64,000 bases of DNA from Flaveria trinervia (taxonomy: Eukaryota; Streptophyta; Magnoliopsida; Asterales; Asteraceae): contig CM046451.1 of NCBI GenBank assembly GCA_025506515.1, positions 40,076,595-40,140,594 on the forward strand, in the 5' to 3' direction. The translations under genes were made by a program, and so were the position numbers. A model generated the notes under the pieces. That model saw only the letters and a program-made list of their open reading frames with translations, had not been told where the DNA came from and made no database searches. Positions 23,242 to 34,483 of the stretch are shown here, piece after piece (within the stretch, counting starts at the first letter, position 1; every line of letters starts with the position of its first letter).

Positions 23242-24590
23242 ACCAGTTGTGTGGTGTTGCACATGGGAGTAGAACAGGGCTTACAATTTTGTAAATCAAA
23301 CTTATTCAAAATATCTTTAGTATATTTAGACTGATGAATGAAAGTCCCATCAGCCTTTTGTTTGATTTGCAATCCTAGAAAGAACTGTAATTCTCCCATT
23401 GCACTCATTTCAAACTTCTTATGCATTAAATTGGTAAAGTCATCACACAACTGGGGATCAGAGGATGCAAAAATAATATCATCAACATAAATTTGAACAA
23501 GTAGCTTATGCTGATCCACCTTTTTAATGAACAAAGTTTTATCTATGGAGCCTCTAGTGAAATTATTTTGAAGAAGAAAATTTGATAATGTCTCATACCA
23601 GGCTCTAGGAGCTTGTTTCAACCCATAAAGAGCCTTATCAAGCTTGTATACCCAATCTGGATGTTTATTATCCTCAAAACCTGGTGGTTGACATACATAA
23701 ACTTCTTCTTTTATTTTACCATATAAAAATGCACTTTTAACATCCATTTGAAAAACTTGAAAATTGTGAAATGCAGCATAGCCTAAGAACAATCTAATTG
23801 CCTCCAGTCTGGCTACAGGGGCAAAGGTCTCATCATAATCAATACCTTCTTCTTGTGAAAACCCCTGAACAACCAGTCTGGCCTTGTTCTTAACAATAAG
23901 TCCATTTTAATCTGTTTTGTTCCTAAACACCCATTTAGTGCCTATTGCACACTTACCTGGGGGTAGAGGAACCAGTTCCCACACTTGCTGTTTCTTGAAC
24001 TGAAGTAGCTCAAGTTGCATGGCTTCCACCCATCCATTGTCTCTCAGAGCAACATGATAGTTCTTTGGCTCTTGCTGACTGATGAAGAGAGCATAGAAGC
24101 ACAAGTTAGACAATTGACTTCTGGTTGAGATGCCAGCATTGATACCACCAATGACTTGAGACATGGGGTGATCCTTCAGCTCTTGGTGCACAATAAGATC
24201 AGTGCAAGTGTTTGTAGCCGGTTCAGCATCAGCAGATGTTGATTCAGATTCTTGAAACCAAGTATTAGATGGCAAATCAAACGATGTAGAGGAATCAGAA
24301 ATCTCATCAGCATTTGTTATGGATGGAGCTGCTGAAGGTACAGGAACATCAAGTTTAGCAGACTCAGGCAATTGGTCACTGAACTTGAAAAGATGAGTAC
24401 TGATATCATCATCATCTTCAGTACCACCAGGTGGAAGGCTTGCTGCAGAAGATGATTTATCCACATGATCTGCAACAACTGGAGTTTGATAAGGAGCATA
24501 TTGCAGTATGTCCAGATCAAACAACTCCATAGGGTTTTGTGGAATTTTATCCTTAGGAGATTCATTGAATTTCACATGCAAGGTTTCTTC
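23242..24590 (-). pseudogene. copia B reverse transcriptase, one stop, 3' truncated
   Basis: Two open stretches in one frame (24581-23907 and 23792-23242) are separated only by a TAA near 23908, where C has GAA. QMDVKSAFLYGKIKEEVYVC carries the first Asp and QIYVDDIIFASSD the YVDD pair. MGELQFFLGLQIKQ follows. Catalytic motifs are complete, so this is one of the better preserved RTs here. Its end is lost at the junction with A. Confidence 0.88.
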
Positions 24591-25480
24591 AACTATCTTT
24601 GTTCAGCAGGTGGAGACTCTGTAAGCCTTGCAAGTGGATGAATAACCTACAAAATACCATGCATCTACCTTAGGATCAAATTTGTGGAGTTGACGCTTTG
24701 TGTTGAGAATGAAACAAGGACATCCAAAACTCTGAAGAATGAAATCAAAGGAGCCAAATGATGTAGAGCTTCATATGGAGTCTTCATCAACCTCTGATTT
24801 ACTAATACTCTATTCTGCACATATCAAGCTGTATTAACAGCTTCAGCCCAAAAGGTCAAAGGCAAACCATAGTCAGCCAACATGGTCCTTGCGGCTTCAA
24901 TTAAAGTCCTATTCTTTCTCTCCACTACTCCATTTTGTTCTGGAGTCCTTGGGATGCTAAACTGCCTTTTGATTCCTTTTGAAAGATAAAAATCATCAAG
25001 TGTATGGTTTCTGAATTCAGTTCATTGTCACTCCTTATACACTTGACTGATAGGGAATACTGCTTCTCAACATACAACACAAAGTTTGTAATCTTATGAG
25101 CAACCTCATCCTTGAATGTAGAAAGAAAGTCCATACGAATCTGGAGTAATCGTCCACAATTAACAAATAGTATTTCTTCTTTGCCATGCTCATCACTCTC
25201 ACAAGACCAAATAAATCCATGTGCAGTAACTGCAAGCAGGCAATGGACTTAGGTTCTTCAATGGGAGGGAATGAGACTTTGTGTTGTTTTCCTTTCAAAC
25301 AAGCAGTGCAGGCTTCATCACAGTAGAACTCCTTTATTAATAAACTTCTCACTAAATGATTGTTGATCAGCTGATTCATGCTTCTGAGATTTACATGACC
25401 CAACCTTCTATGCCATTGTTTAGATTCCTGAAGAGAGGCTTTGGAGAACATGCATGGATGACCCTTCACATCAATCTTCT
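24591..25480 (-). pseudogene. copia B integrase, degraded
   Basis: WHRRLGHVNLRSMNQL and CTACLKGKQH give the zinc finger, LLHMDLFGLVRV the first Asp. The second catalytic region reads SDNELNSE instead of SDNGTEF, a small deletion and frameshift. EQNGVVERKNR (minus sense, near 24920) supplies the Glu. The 3' part continues with stops into the linker before RT. Confidence 0.82.
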
Positions 25481-26078
25481 TTCACAAATCCAAGGCATAC
25501 ACTCTTCCAATCCTGTTGGCCTTTAGGAGAGTATGTTCATCAATTACCTTGTCAATCAGCCTCAGAACTTGGGAAGACAGAATCCTGCAGTTCTGGCTTG
25601 TGAAAAGTGCAACATGCCCTTTATCACACATCTGACTAACACTCAGCAGATTATACTTGAGATTCTCCACATGGTTGACATCATCAAACCTGATTTGTCC
25701 TTTAAACACATATCATTTCCCAATGATGTAACCTCTGGCATCATTTCCAAATGAAACAAATCCCTTCTTTCCTTGAGAGTAGTCATTAAGAAGAGAACTA
25801 CTCCCAGTCATATGCATAGATCCTCCACTGTCCACATACTAGATGCTCCTTTGGCATGTTGAAGAACCCTGCATGAAAGAAAACTAGTTAGATTTTGAGA
25901 CCCAAACCTTTTTGGTTTTGGGTCTGTTTTCATCAACAGATGCAACCATAACTTGTTTCTTATGATTAACAGCTAAAGAAGGAGATGGTGTTGAAATGGA
26001 TTCCTTAGATTTGGGCTTGGAATGCCTTTTCAGTGACTTGATCACAGGTGCATCTAGCTGGTTAACTCTCCCCAACAA
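25481..26078 (-). pseudogene. copia B protease region
   Basis: The active site YVDSGGSMHMTG is near 25805-25845, just after a TAG where C has TGG. Upstream WVSKSN is followed by a stop near 25883. Downstream, the 25709-25482 frame NLKYNLLSVSQMCDKG leads toward the integrase finger. Confidence 0.8.
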
Positions 26079-26081
26079 ATG

Positions 26082-27302
26082 CTAAACCATCATAAAAAGT
26101 TGTGTCTGATTTATAGCCAAAGCTTTCAGCTCTTGTGACATATCAGTACTTGTGTTTGATGAGTTCCTGTGATCCACCATTTCCTCATTAAAATTAACAA
26201 ACTTGGTCTGATGTTTATCATAAGGAGTACCATCAGCTGTTTTGTGATGAACCTTATCCTTCCTTTTGAATTTGGTTGAAGGCTTGGGTTTATCATAATG
26301 GAATGATTGCGGTACAAACTTGGTCTCAAACTCAGTTTTCATTTCATCCATCTGGATTTTGATGAGCTTATCTCTGTTGAGTTTGGAACCCTTTCTATAC
26401 CAACATTCATCAGAAAGATGATTGAATTTACCACATATTTCACATGGCTTATTCTTCATCTTGGATTGATCGACTGCTGGTGAGGAAACTACTAAAGGTG
26501 TGCTCTTCAATACTTTCCGCTCAGTAATTTTGTTCAGTACTGAAAAATCTGTAACGACTGAAGAGTTGTTCTCCAGCTGTTTATTGTCAGCAGTTGTTAA
26601 TCCATTTATTTCAGCTGATTTGAAGTGCTTTTCAGTTGTTGTAACTTGCCCTTCAATACTTAAGTTACTTTGAGGGACATCTGAAATACTCAGCTTCATG
26701 TGCTTATTAGTAGTTAGCCCATCAGCCAATTGAGTTGCCGAGGTATCAACCCTTATCTCATCTTGTGATTTTGGGAGATCACTTGTGGATGATGCACATG
26801 ATAATGTGGTTCGGAGATTGCTTTCACTTTCAGATTTTACTATTGGTTTTGGAGTAAAATCTGTTAGAGGTGCAATATGGTTATAACCAATTCCAAACTT
26901 CACATTCGAAGCAGATTGCTTATTGAGCAGCATTTCAAATCCCTTGCAGGATGACACCCAGCGGTCACACTCAACTTGGGTAACTGCAAGTTTGTCTTTG
27001 AGTTCCTTATGGTTCTCAAGAATGACCTCTAGCTTAGCCTTTTCATCATTTAATTGGCATTTAAGCTTATAAATCTCATAATCTTTATCCTTAAGGACAG
27101 ACTCATATTCAACTTTTCTTTTGGAAATAGTTTGCTCAAGCTCTAGATTTTGATTAATTGCAGCTACATTTGCTTTTCTAATAGAGACAAATGCATCTAT
27201 GCAAGATTCAGAACACAGCTTGGCCTTAGCCTCAGAAGATACCTGGGTTACCTGTGAAGAAGATGCATTGAAGCAAGCACCCTCAGTAGATTCCAGGGCC
27301 AT
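26082..27302 (-). CDS. copia B gag C-terminal half, 406-codon open stretch
   Basis: A long coiled coil (LELEQTISKRKVEYESVL, KLKCQLNDEKAKLEVIL) is followed by a Ser/Thr-rich linker. At 26403-26444 is a perfect CCHC knuckle, CEICGKFNHLSDEC. A basic tail follows. It is part of the gag polyprotein, not a separate gene; the first Met in the frame is not a true start. Confidence 0.8.
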   Translation of the reverse strand: MALESTEGACFNASSSQVTQVSSEAKAKLCSESCIDAFVSIRKANVAAINQNLELEQTISKRKVEYESVLKDKDYEIYKLKCQLNDEKAKLEVILENHKELKDKLAVTQVECDRWVSSCKGFEMLLNKQSASNVKFGIGYNHIAPLTDFTPKPIVKSESESNLRTTLSCASSTSDLPKSQDEIRVDTSATQLADGLTTNKHMKLSISDVPQSNLSIEGQVTTTEKHFKSAEINGLTTADNKQLENNSSVVTDFSVLNKITERKVLKSTPLVVSSPAVDQSKMKNKPCEICGKFNHLSDECWYRKGSKLNRDKLIKIQMDEMKTEFETKFVPQSFHYDKPKPSTKFKRKDKVHHKTADGTPYDKHQTKFVNFNEEMVDHRNSSNTSTDMSQELKALAINQTQLFMMV

Positions 27303-28764
27303 GAGAGCTAGATTCCCAAAAGGATGTTCACCACCATGTTGACCATCACCAGTAAATAATTGCTCAGTACCAGAGAGATCATCTGGTAAACTGCTCCAGT
27401 AAACATTACCAGGGGTGAAAAAGCTGTGATGAGGTTATGAAAGAGATGGTAGAGGCTAAGGTAGTGCTTGTGGTTGTTGTGCAGTAAGAACTTGAACTGG
27501 ATTTGGCTGAGGCATGTAATAGCAGGGATACGGATATGACATTCGACCCTGAGGGACAAAATATGCAGGTGGAACAGGTTGTGAATGATGACCAAAACTA
27601 GCAGGTTGTTGCCCCCTGTTTTGTGGACTAGTGCTTGGAAAAGTCACAAAGGGTGCAGAGGAGTTAGATCCAGATGATCTACACTTTCTTGCAAAGTGTC
27701 CAAGCCTTTGGCATTTATGACACCTCAACTTACTCTTGTCAAAACCAACTTTGGTTTTGCCAGAGAGTCCTGGAAATTTCCTGCCAGTTCTCTTGTAGAA
27801 CTTCTGAGATCTGATATTAATCAAGGGCATTTGGCTCAGAATATCCATCTCTTCTAGATCATCATCAGCTATTCCTTTCAAATCATCCATGATAAAACAT
27901 AAATTGTCACTATTACAGCCTGAGTGACTATCAACACCAACAAATGCATGATCTGAACTCTTTGAAGAGAAATCTATATGCTCATCATAATTACTTTTAG
28001 ATGCAGCATATTCTGACTCATGACCAACCAAGGCAGTGTTCCCTAGTGCAAAGTCATGAGTGACCTTTCCTGATGATGCCAGTTTCCTTTTCTGCTCTAT
28101 CTCTCTCTCTCAAATGTAAGCAGTTTCCCATGAAGTTGGGTGAGAGATAGTTTATCCAATTTGCACTGGAGCATAGGACAATAGTGTATGTGTCCCATCT
28201 CTCAAGCAGGGATCTAAGGAATCTGTTGTTCATCTGGCTATTGGTATATTCATGTTTGACCATTTTTAGCTCAGAGATCAAACAGGAAAAACGCTCAAAC
28301 TGTTGAGTCAGCGTCTCACCCTTCCTATGAGAGAATGTTTCATATTGTTGGGCAAGGATTTCTCTGTTGTTTGCTAAGACCTCATCAGTTCCACCGAATT
28401 GTTCCTTCAGTGCATTCCAGAGGTCATGAGAAGTTTCATGATGCATAAGCCCGAAATAGATTTCATTCGACAGTGCCATGGCCAGAATTCCATGGGCTTT
28501 AGCATCAATCTCAAACAATTTCCGATCTTCATCTGAGTATTGTTCCTTCTTCTTCAGAACCATTTGATTGGTTTCTGGATTGTTTACCATAGGCTTATGT
28601 GGGCCATGTACCACTGATGTCCAACAACCTGAACTGTTAACAGACAGATGATGAAGCATTCTTTGATGCCATATGTTATACTCAGTCCTAACCAGCATCG
28701 GAGGCTTGGTTGAGGAACCGGTATTGTGAGGGTCATTAGAAGGAGTAGTCATTCTCAGATTCAA
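27303..28764 (-). pseudogene. copia B gag N-terminal half
   Basis: It starts MNLRMTTPSNDPHN at 28764, with TEYNIWHQRMLHHLSVNSSG and a capsid-like helical region. A frame change occurs near 28100 and again near 27450. The first CCHC knuckle, CHKCQRLGHFARKC (27681-27722), is intact. A Pro/Gln-rich segment (QPNPVQVLTAQQPQALP) follows. Confidence 0.85.
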
Positions 28765-28967
28765 CCAAAATCAATTAAGTTGTAAAAGATTCAGAACAGA
28801 ACACAACAGACCAAATTGAACCAAGAGAAAACAGAAAGCAATAAAACGAAAGTAGCAGAAATTCAATTTAACTATAACCAATTCTTGCAAATATGCCAAT
28901 TCAATCAAATGCAGATATTGATTAGCAGTTTCAATGACCAATTGTTAGATCGATCACTGATTAACTC

Positions 28968-28979
28968 GCTCTGATACCA
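28968..28979 (-). other. Primer binding site of copia B
   Basis: TGGTATCAGAGC in minus sense, two bases after the LTR end. Confidence 0.9.
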
Positions 28980-28981
28980 AT

Positions 28982-29824
28982 TTTTAGGATCAGTGATCTA
29001 CGTTCGATTGATTAGAGAGTATTGCAGCGGAAATCAAACAATGAATTAGACATTCACAAGATACAGTTGATATTCAAGTAAGAACAAATGATTATAGAAA
29101 GAATTCTGCAAATCAAATATTTTATTCAATACGCGCTTTTGTGGTGGCAAAATGTCACCCTTACAATCAGGTCAATCATCCCTTATATAAGAATGTCATG
29201 GTGGAACATTCCTTATATAGGAGATGTGACGTCTGCTGATGTCATTGATAGTGACATCTAAGAGAATTATTCAACTACTGAAAGTTAACACAACTACTGA
29301 AGATGTCAAAATAGTTGACATCTTCTTACAAAAATACTAAGTGTTAACTGTCACTACAACTACTGAAAAGAAACTACTTAAACTACAACGACTGAAGAAC
29401 ATGCTCTTCAGTCGTTTACAAATACTGAAACAAAAAGAAAACTACTGAAAGGAAACCATCACAACAACTGAAGAATGCTTCTTCAGCTGTTGTAACAAAC
29501 TCTGAAGGCTTCAGTACTTGTACTTGAACTTCAGCTGTTGTCATCGGCTGATGTCTTCAGTCTTTGTACTTCAGCTGTTGATCTTCAGCTATTGATCTTC
29601 AGACTTTGGTCTTCAGCTGTGAAAGTCTTCGGTACTTTAGTCTTCAGCTGTTGAAGTCTTCAGTACTTTAGTCTTCAGCTGTTGAAGTCTTTAGTACTTT
29701 TGTCTTCAGTTGTTGAAGTCTTCAGACTTTGTCAAATAGCTGATCAAGTCTTCAACAGTTGTTGTGATGTCTGTAGGACTTAGAGGTTTTTCTCATCAGG
29801 CTCATTGGTTCCTTTGGTCCAACA
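28982..29824 (-). repeat. 5' LTR of copia B
   Basis: It starts TGTTGGACC (29824, minus sense). Two TATA candidates (ttatataa near 29183, ttatatag near 29213) lie close together, suggesting a local duplication of the promoter core. A TGACGTC motif is at 29227-29233. The upstream half (about 29380-29780) is dense in CTTCAGCTGTTG and CTTCAGTACTT words. Confidence 0.9.
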
Positions 29825-30308
29825 TTCCTATTTGTTCTTAACATTTAGATTAGTCTTATATCGAACTGATTAATCTACACCATTTGATTCGGTATACCCG
29901 TGATTCAATTAGTACTCCATCCAGTACACGATCCCTAAGAAAAACTCAAACCAACACGTTTGAGACGAAGAATCGAGACAAGACGTTGAAGATTTAGATG
30001 ATTAAGAGCTTGATTCTAACAAATATATTTTGTGTGGACAAAATATATTTTACTTTGTTTGAGTCATGTTTTAGTCTTGTTACAAAGTCTAGGGGGTATG
30101 TGTGAATATGGAAAAACTTAGACTAGAATATAAATAGCATAGTTGTAATTAAAAATAGGATAATGGTTGTATGACCAATAGATTGATGGATTACTTGTAA
30201 ACACATTATTAGCAATCTAATTGAAGATCAAAGGGGTTTTGATTATGATTATCATATTTTGATCTGTAATCTTCATGATTTGATTCTAGTGTGATCAACG
30301 TGGGTTTA
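29825..30308 (+). other. Unassigned 484 bp, possibly an old LTR remnant
   Basis: No gene seen. AT-rich; it includes a perfect 12-bp inverted repeat (30021-30032 and 30039-30050, 6-nt loop). Downstream the style is that of a copia LTR (gtctagggggtatgtgtg, ataaatagcatagttg as a TATA-like box). No matching second LTR is in the window. Confidence 0.4.
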
Positions 30309-30915
30309 TGTAGGACCGGTGAAGGGTGGTCACTTACAACACAACAACACTAAGAGGAGAGTAACTTAACTAAATCAAACAGTGAAGTAGATTAAACACA
30401 AGTAAAGAAACTAAGAACACAAGTAATTAAGAACAGAACACAAGAGCAAGATACACAAAGAGATGGTTTTCAAGGTTCTTGTGTATTGCTTTCTCAATGT
30501 TGTATTACAAGTGTCATACAACAAAAAAAAGTTACAAGAACAAGAGATACTTATACTACATCCAACATTTGGCCATACTTTGAAGGCCAGGTAGATACAA
30601 TTGACTAGATACAACTCAAAATCAATTGTAGAGCCAAAAGGTAGATTGCCTTTTGACTTATGACTATGACATGCCATAGCTCACATTGTTATCTATTACA
30701 AAAAGCATAAAGCACATGAAGTAGAAAGTTTACAAACTCAAGACCTCAATGTACAGTTACCAAAAGCATGGACCTCTTCACCAACTCATGTACATTGGTG
30801 AGTTTACAGAGTTGCAGTTGAAATGGGTCCACCTTTATGGAAAAGTACATTAGATAAAGCATGTTGTTAAAAGTCTTTGGAATAAATCTGTCTTCGTAGA
30901 GATTAATGAGGAAGC
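30309..30915 (-). repeat. Partial LTR of the A/F family, opposite to F
   Basis: It begins TGTAGGACCGG, equivalent to the reversed LTR end of A and F (TGCAGGAGCG), and parallels the LTR in reverse up to about 30897. The first 190 bp or so of the LTR are missing, with F starting immediately after. No PBS lies at its left, so it is a solo LTR or 3' LTR piece, not the 5' LTR of an adjacent element. Confidence 0.82.
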
Positions 30916-31692
30916 TGATGCAACCTAAACATCAAATGTCTATCATGCATGCTAGACAAGTGCAATGAAGAAGAATGCTTAGGAAGTTTTACACATGCAA
31001 CTGAAAATACTCTAAGTGTAAAATCTTCCGAAGCCAAGACCAATATCTTCTGATGCCAAATATGAAGTCTTTCGAAGCCTCAGACACAAAGTCTTCCGAA
31101 GCTTCAACTTATGAAGACAGATTTTTTTCGAAAACTTTTAATACATGATTTATCTGATGTACTTTTCCATAAAGCTAGACACCTTTCCGTTGAACCTCTT
31201 TAAGGTCACCAACTTACATAAGTTGGTGAAAAGGTCCATGCTTTTGGTAACTATACATTGAGGTCTTAAGTATGCAACTTTCTACTTAATGTACTTTATC
31301 CTTTTTGTAATAGATAAGGATGTGAGCTATGGCATGTCATAGTCACAAGTCAAAAGGCAATCTGCCTTTTGACTCTACAATTGATTATGTTTTGTGTCTA
31401 GTCAATTGTATCCGGATGGCTTTCAAAGTATAGCCGGCCGTAGGATGTAGTATAAGTATCTCATGTTCTTGTATATTTCTATTATGCTTTGTAACACATG
31501 TAATAGAACATAAAGAAAGCAATATACTGTAATCTTGAAAACCATATACTTGTGTTATTTATGTTCTGTCTCTTATATTACTTGTTCTTAGTGTCTTACC
31601 TTGTTTAATCCAGTTTACTGTTTGATTAAGTTTTAGGTAATCTTCTCTTTGCGTTGTTGTGTTGTAAATCTACACCCTTCAACGCTCCTGCA
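30916..31692 (+). repeat. 5' LTR of copia F
   Basis: 777 bp, TGATGCAACC to CCTGCA. TATA candidate tataagta at 31451. CTTCCGAAG and GAAGCTTC words cluster upstream of it (31030-31150). Confidence 0.92.
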
Positions 31693-31694
31693 TT

Positions 31695-31706
31695 TGGTAT
31701 CAGAGC
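31695..31706 (+). other. Primer binding site of copia F
   Basis: TGGTATCAGAGC, two bases after the LTR end. The 31707-31759 leader to gag is short. Confidence 0.92.
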
Positions 31707-31759
31707 TTTTCAAGCTCTTGATATAAGATCTCACCATTTCCAAATACTAAACTTTTCAA

Positions 31760-32934
31760 ATGGCAGCCATTTCCAAGACTGATATGGAAACTGGAAACAT
31801 GAACAAGTCCCCATTAGTCTCTCTTGATGAGTTTGATACCTGGTGTTTGAGAATGGAAGGTTTCATCAGGTCTCTTCATTCAAGAATGTGGGAGTCTATT
31901 GAGAATGGACCTTTCATACCCAGCACCCCTTCTGCTACTGGTGCTGGTATTATCCCAAAAGATGCGGCTAGCTACTCTGATGAAGATAGGAAGAGACTAG
32001 AGATTGACAGAAAAGCCATGACAGCTCTTCAAACTGCCCTTCCAAACTCTGTGTACAGAGGTTTCAAGAAATGCAAAACAGCCAAGCAGTTATGGGATGC
32101 ACTGAAACTTATGTATGAGGGTTCCTCGAAGCCAAGGAGAACAAGAAGGATCTCCTGAACCAGCTGTTTGAAAACTTCACCTTCAAAACAGGAGAAACCA
32201 TGACTCAGTAGTATTTCAGGTATGTTGAGATTGTGGATACCCTGGTGGATGGATGAGTTTCTCTTGAGAATAGAGACATTGTAAGGAAGTTCATGTCCTC
32301 ACTTCCTAGGCAATGAACACAATACTATATGGTGATCAAGAGAACTAAAAATCTCAAAACTCTTACTCTGACAGAGTTATATAGGATTCTCAGTGGCTAC
32401 CAAATGGAGATGAATATGCAAGGTTCCTCTGGCAACTGTAACAATCAAATGGGTTCAGCCCTACATGTGGTTGAAAAGGATAGCATAGAACCCAAACATC
32501 ATCTCTTATGCTACCCTGACAATTCACCAAATGGTCCTTTCATCACCTTCCTAGAGACACCAAGGGAGAACTACACTCAAGGAAGCCCATGCCAAGAGAC
32601 AAGCTCTTCTCAAGCTTTTGTGTCTTCTGATGAAAGTTGTGGCAACTCTCTTTTCTCTCTTGAAGACCGGGACTGTATTCACCCAGATGATCTGGAATAC
32701 ATGGAAACAGTCCAGCAGATGGCTCTTCTCACTCACAGAGCCAAGAAGTTCTACAAGAGGACTGGAAGGAAGTTCCTAAGCAATACAACCAGTGGAAAGT
32801 TTGGCCTGGACAAAGGCAAAGTCAAGTGTTACAACTGTAACTTGATGGGCCACTTTGCTAGAGAGTGTAAGGCACCTAGAGCAAATGGTGCCCAAACACA
32901 GTCCAGACCAAACTACATTGACAAAGCTCTCTAG
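31760..32934 (+). pseudogene. copia F gag, N-terminal half
   Basis: It starts MAASISKTDMETGNMNKSPL-like sequence (MAAISKTDMETGN) parallel to A. A one-base deletion near 32128 shifts the frame. Stops then occur near 32208, 32254 and 32313 (CAG to TAG and TGG to TGA types). From 32329 the frame is open through the CCHC knuckle CYNCNLMGHFAREC (32827-32868) to TAG at 32932-32934, the same place as the TAG in A. Confidence 0.88.
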
Positions 32935-34483
32935 AATGAAATGTTAGGTGGAAGATGCTTGTCTTAACCAAGCATTAACTGAAGCTTTGACTTGAGCTTT
33001 CAGCTCGAAGATGCTTCTCCTAACCAAGCATTAATGGTAGATGATAAGGAAGCCAAGGCATTAGAACATCTATGTACTCCGGAATGCATTGCTAAAGTTA
33101 ACAGATACAGGTCCAATAACCTGGAAATGAGATTTGACCTTGAGTCCTTAAACATTTTAAAATTTGATTTTAGAAAGTTTGAAAATGATTATAGACTGAA
33201 GATAGAGGACCTAGAGAAAACCATTTCAGTTCTTAAACATGAACACACAGAGTTTAGGTCTCAAATCAAAGATCTCATAACAAAGTTAATTGAGTGCTAG
33301 GCTGAGCTTGTGATCAGCAAAGCCAGGGCAGAAAAGGGTGTTCTTGAAGAATAGAACTTCAAGAACATGATATCCTCATCCCTGCACAACACGGTGTGCT
33401 ATCAAAAGAGGCAAGGACTGGGATCAAATGAGATAGCTCCACCACACACAATCTTGTCTGTAAGATCTCCTAGGTGTGGAACTTATGAAGATGAGCTTCC
33501 TCTCATAGATCCTATGAGTGAAGAGGATGAAAAAGAGATAGTTAAGAAATCCTCTGAGAAGAGTGAAGAGGAGGATTCCAAGAAGGGTCACTATTCTTCT
33601 GAGGAGAAAAAGAAGAATGTGATGACCAAGTCCATATGAAAGAACTTGATCAGAAAGAGCAAAAGAAAGGGAAGGAAGGCTCAAGAGATCAAAGCTACTT
33701 TTGATTCTAAGCAGAAACAAGTTTTCATCTCTGCAGGGTTTAAAGTGGTAAGGACTGAAGACATCAACCAAAACTCTTCTGCTAAGAGTTTGGTTCTTGT
33801 TCAACTCATCTATGTAACAAGAAGAAGACTGATGTGCTGTGTACCGCTACTGCACAGCCTGGACAATCAAACTCCAAGCATAGTTCTCAGACCAAGAGGA
33901 CTGTCTCAGCATGTGCAAAGACGAAGGTGGAAAGGGATGTGAACAAAGATAGTCTTCCTCTCAAGAAAAGGCTCTTGTGAAGAAGAAGATGAAATGTGTC
34001 ATGTGTGATAGCACCACTCACATTGCTAAGGATTGTCCATACAATCCTAAAGGTACTGTCCATATGACCAAAACAAAGACTTCAAAGGGTCTCAAGAAGA
34101 TTCAAGCTTCGGAAGGAAAATCTGTTTCCCTCGAAAGCTCTAAATCTCAGATGAAGGCAATTGGAAAATTACCTTGGGAAAAGAAGTTGGTCTCGGAAGA
34201 AAGGAGTTCTTCTGATGCACTAAAGTCTGTTGTAGTGTCTACAGAATCTTCTAAAGGATCAGTCATCAAAACTTCCGAAGTTCCAAAAGCTTCCGAACTT
34301 TTGAAGATCAAGTCCAAGACTCCAAAGGTGGTGTGGATGTGTAACAAAGACCAAGTGACTGACATTTCTTCATCAACAATAGCTCAAGATCCTCTTAGTA
34401 GAACCATAGTATCTATTACTATTGAATTACCTTCTGTAAATGACCCCAAGACAAGCATGGCTTGGGTTTCCAAATATAACTAA
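32935..34483 (+). pseudogene. copia F gag, C-terminal half
   Basis: It opens with a local duplication (two diverged copies of GAAGATGCTTCTCC-type sequence followed by TAACCAAGCATTAA, near 32952 and 33008). A coiled coil follows (RLKIEDLEKTISVLKHEHTE), then an acidic stretch. The second CCHC knuckle, CVMCDSTTHIAKDC, is at 33995-34036. A Ser/Lys-rich tail ends at WVSKYN and TAA. Frame breaks occur near 33300, 33350, 33640 and 33945. Confidence 0.82.

Larger units (their letters stand above)
23242..29824 (-). mobile_element. Ty1/copia element B, 5' LTR to RT, truncated
   Basis: Minus-strand copia of the same family as C: 843-bp 5' LTR (28982-29824), PBS, two-knuckle gag, protease, integrase and RT. 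It stops abruptly in the 3' part of RT at about 23242, next to the LTR of A. RNase H, accessory region and 3' LTR are absent here. Between it and A lie 18 unassigned bases (23224-23241). Confidence 0.88.

Noticed and set aside
29380..29780. CRISPR-like array of short repeats.
   Set aside because: Units are irregular, spacers are not unique and the context is a plant LTR.
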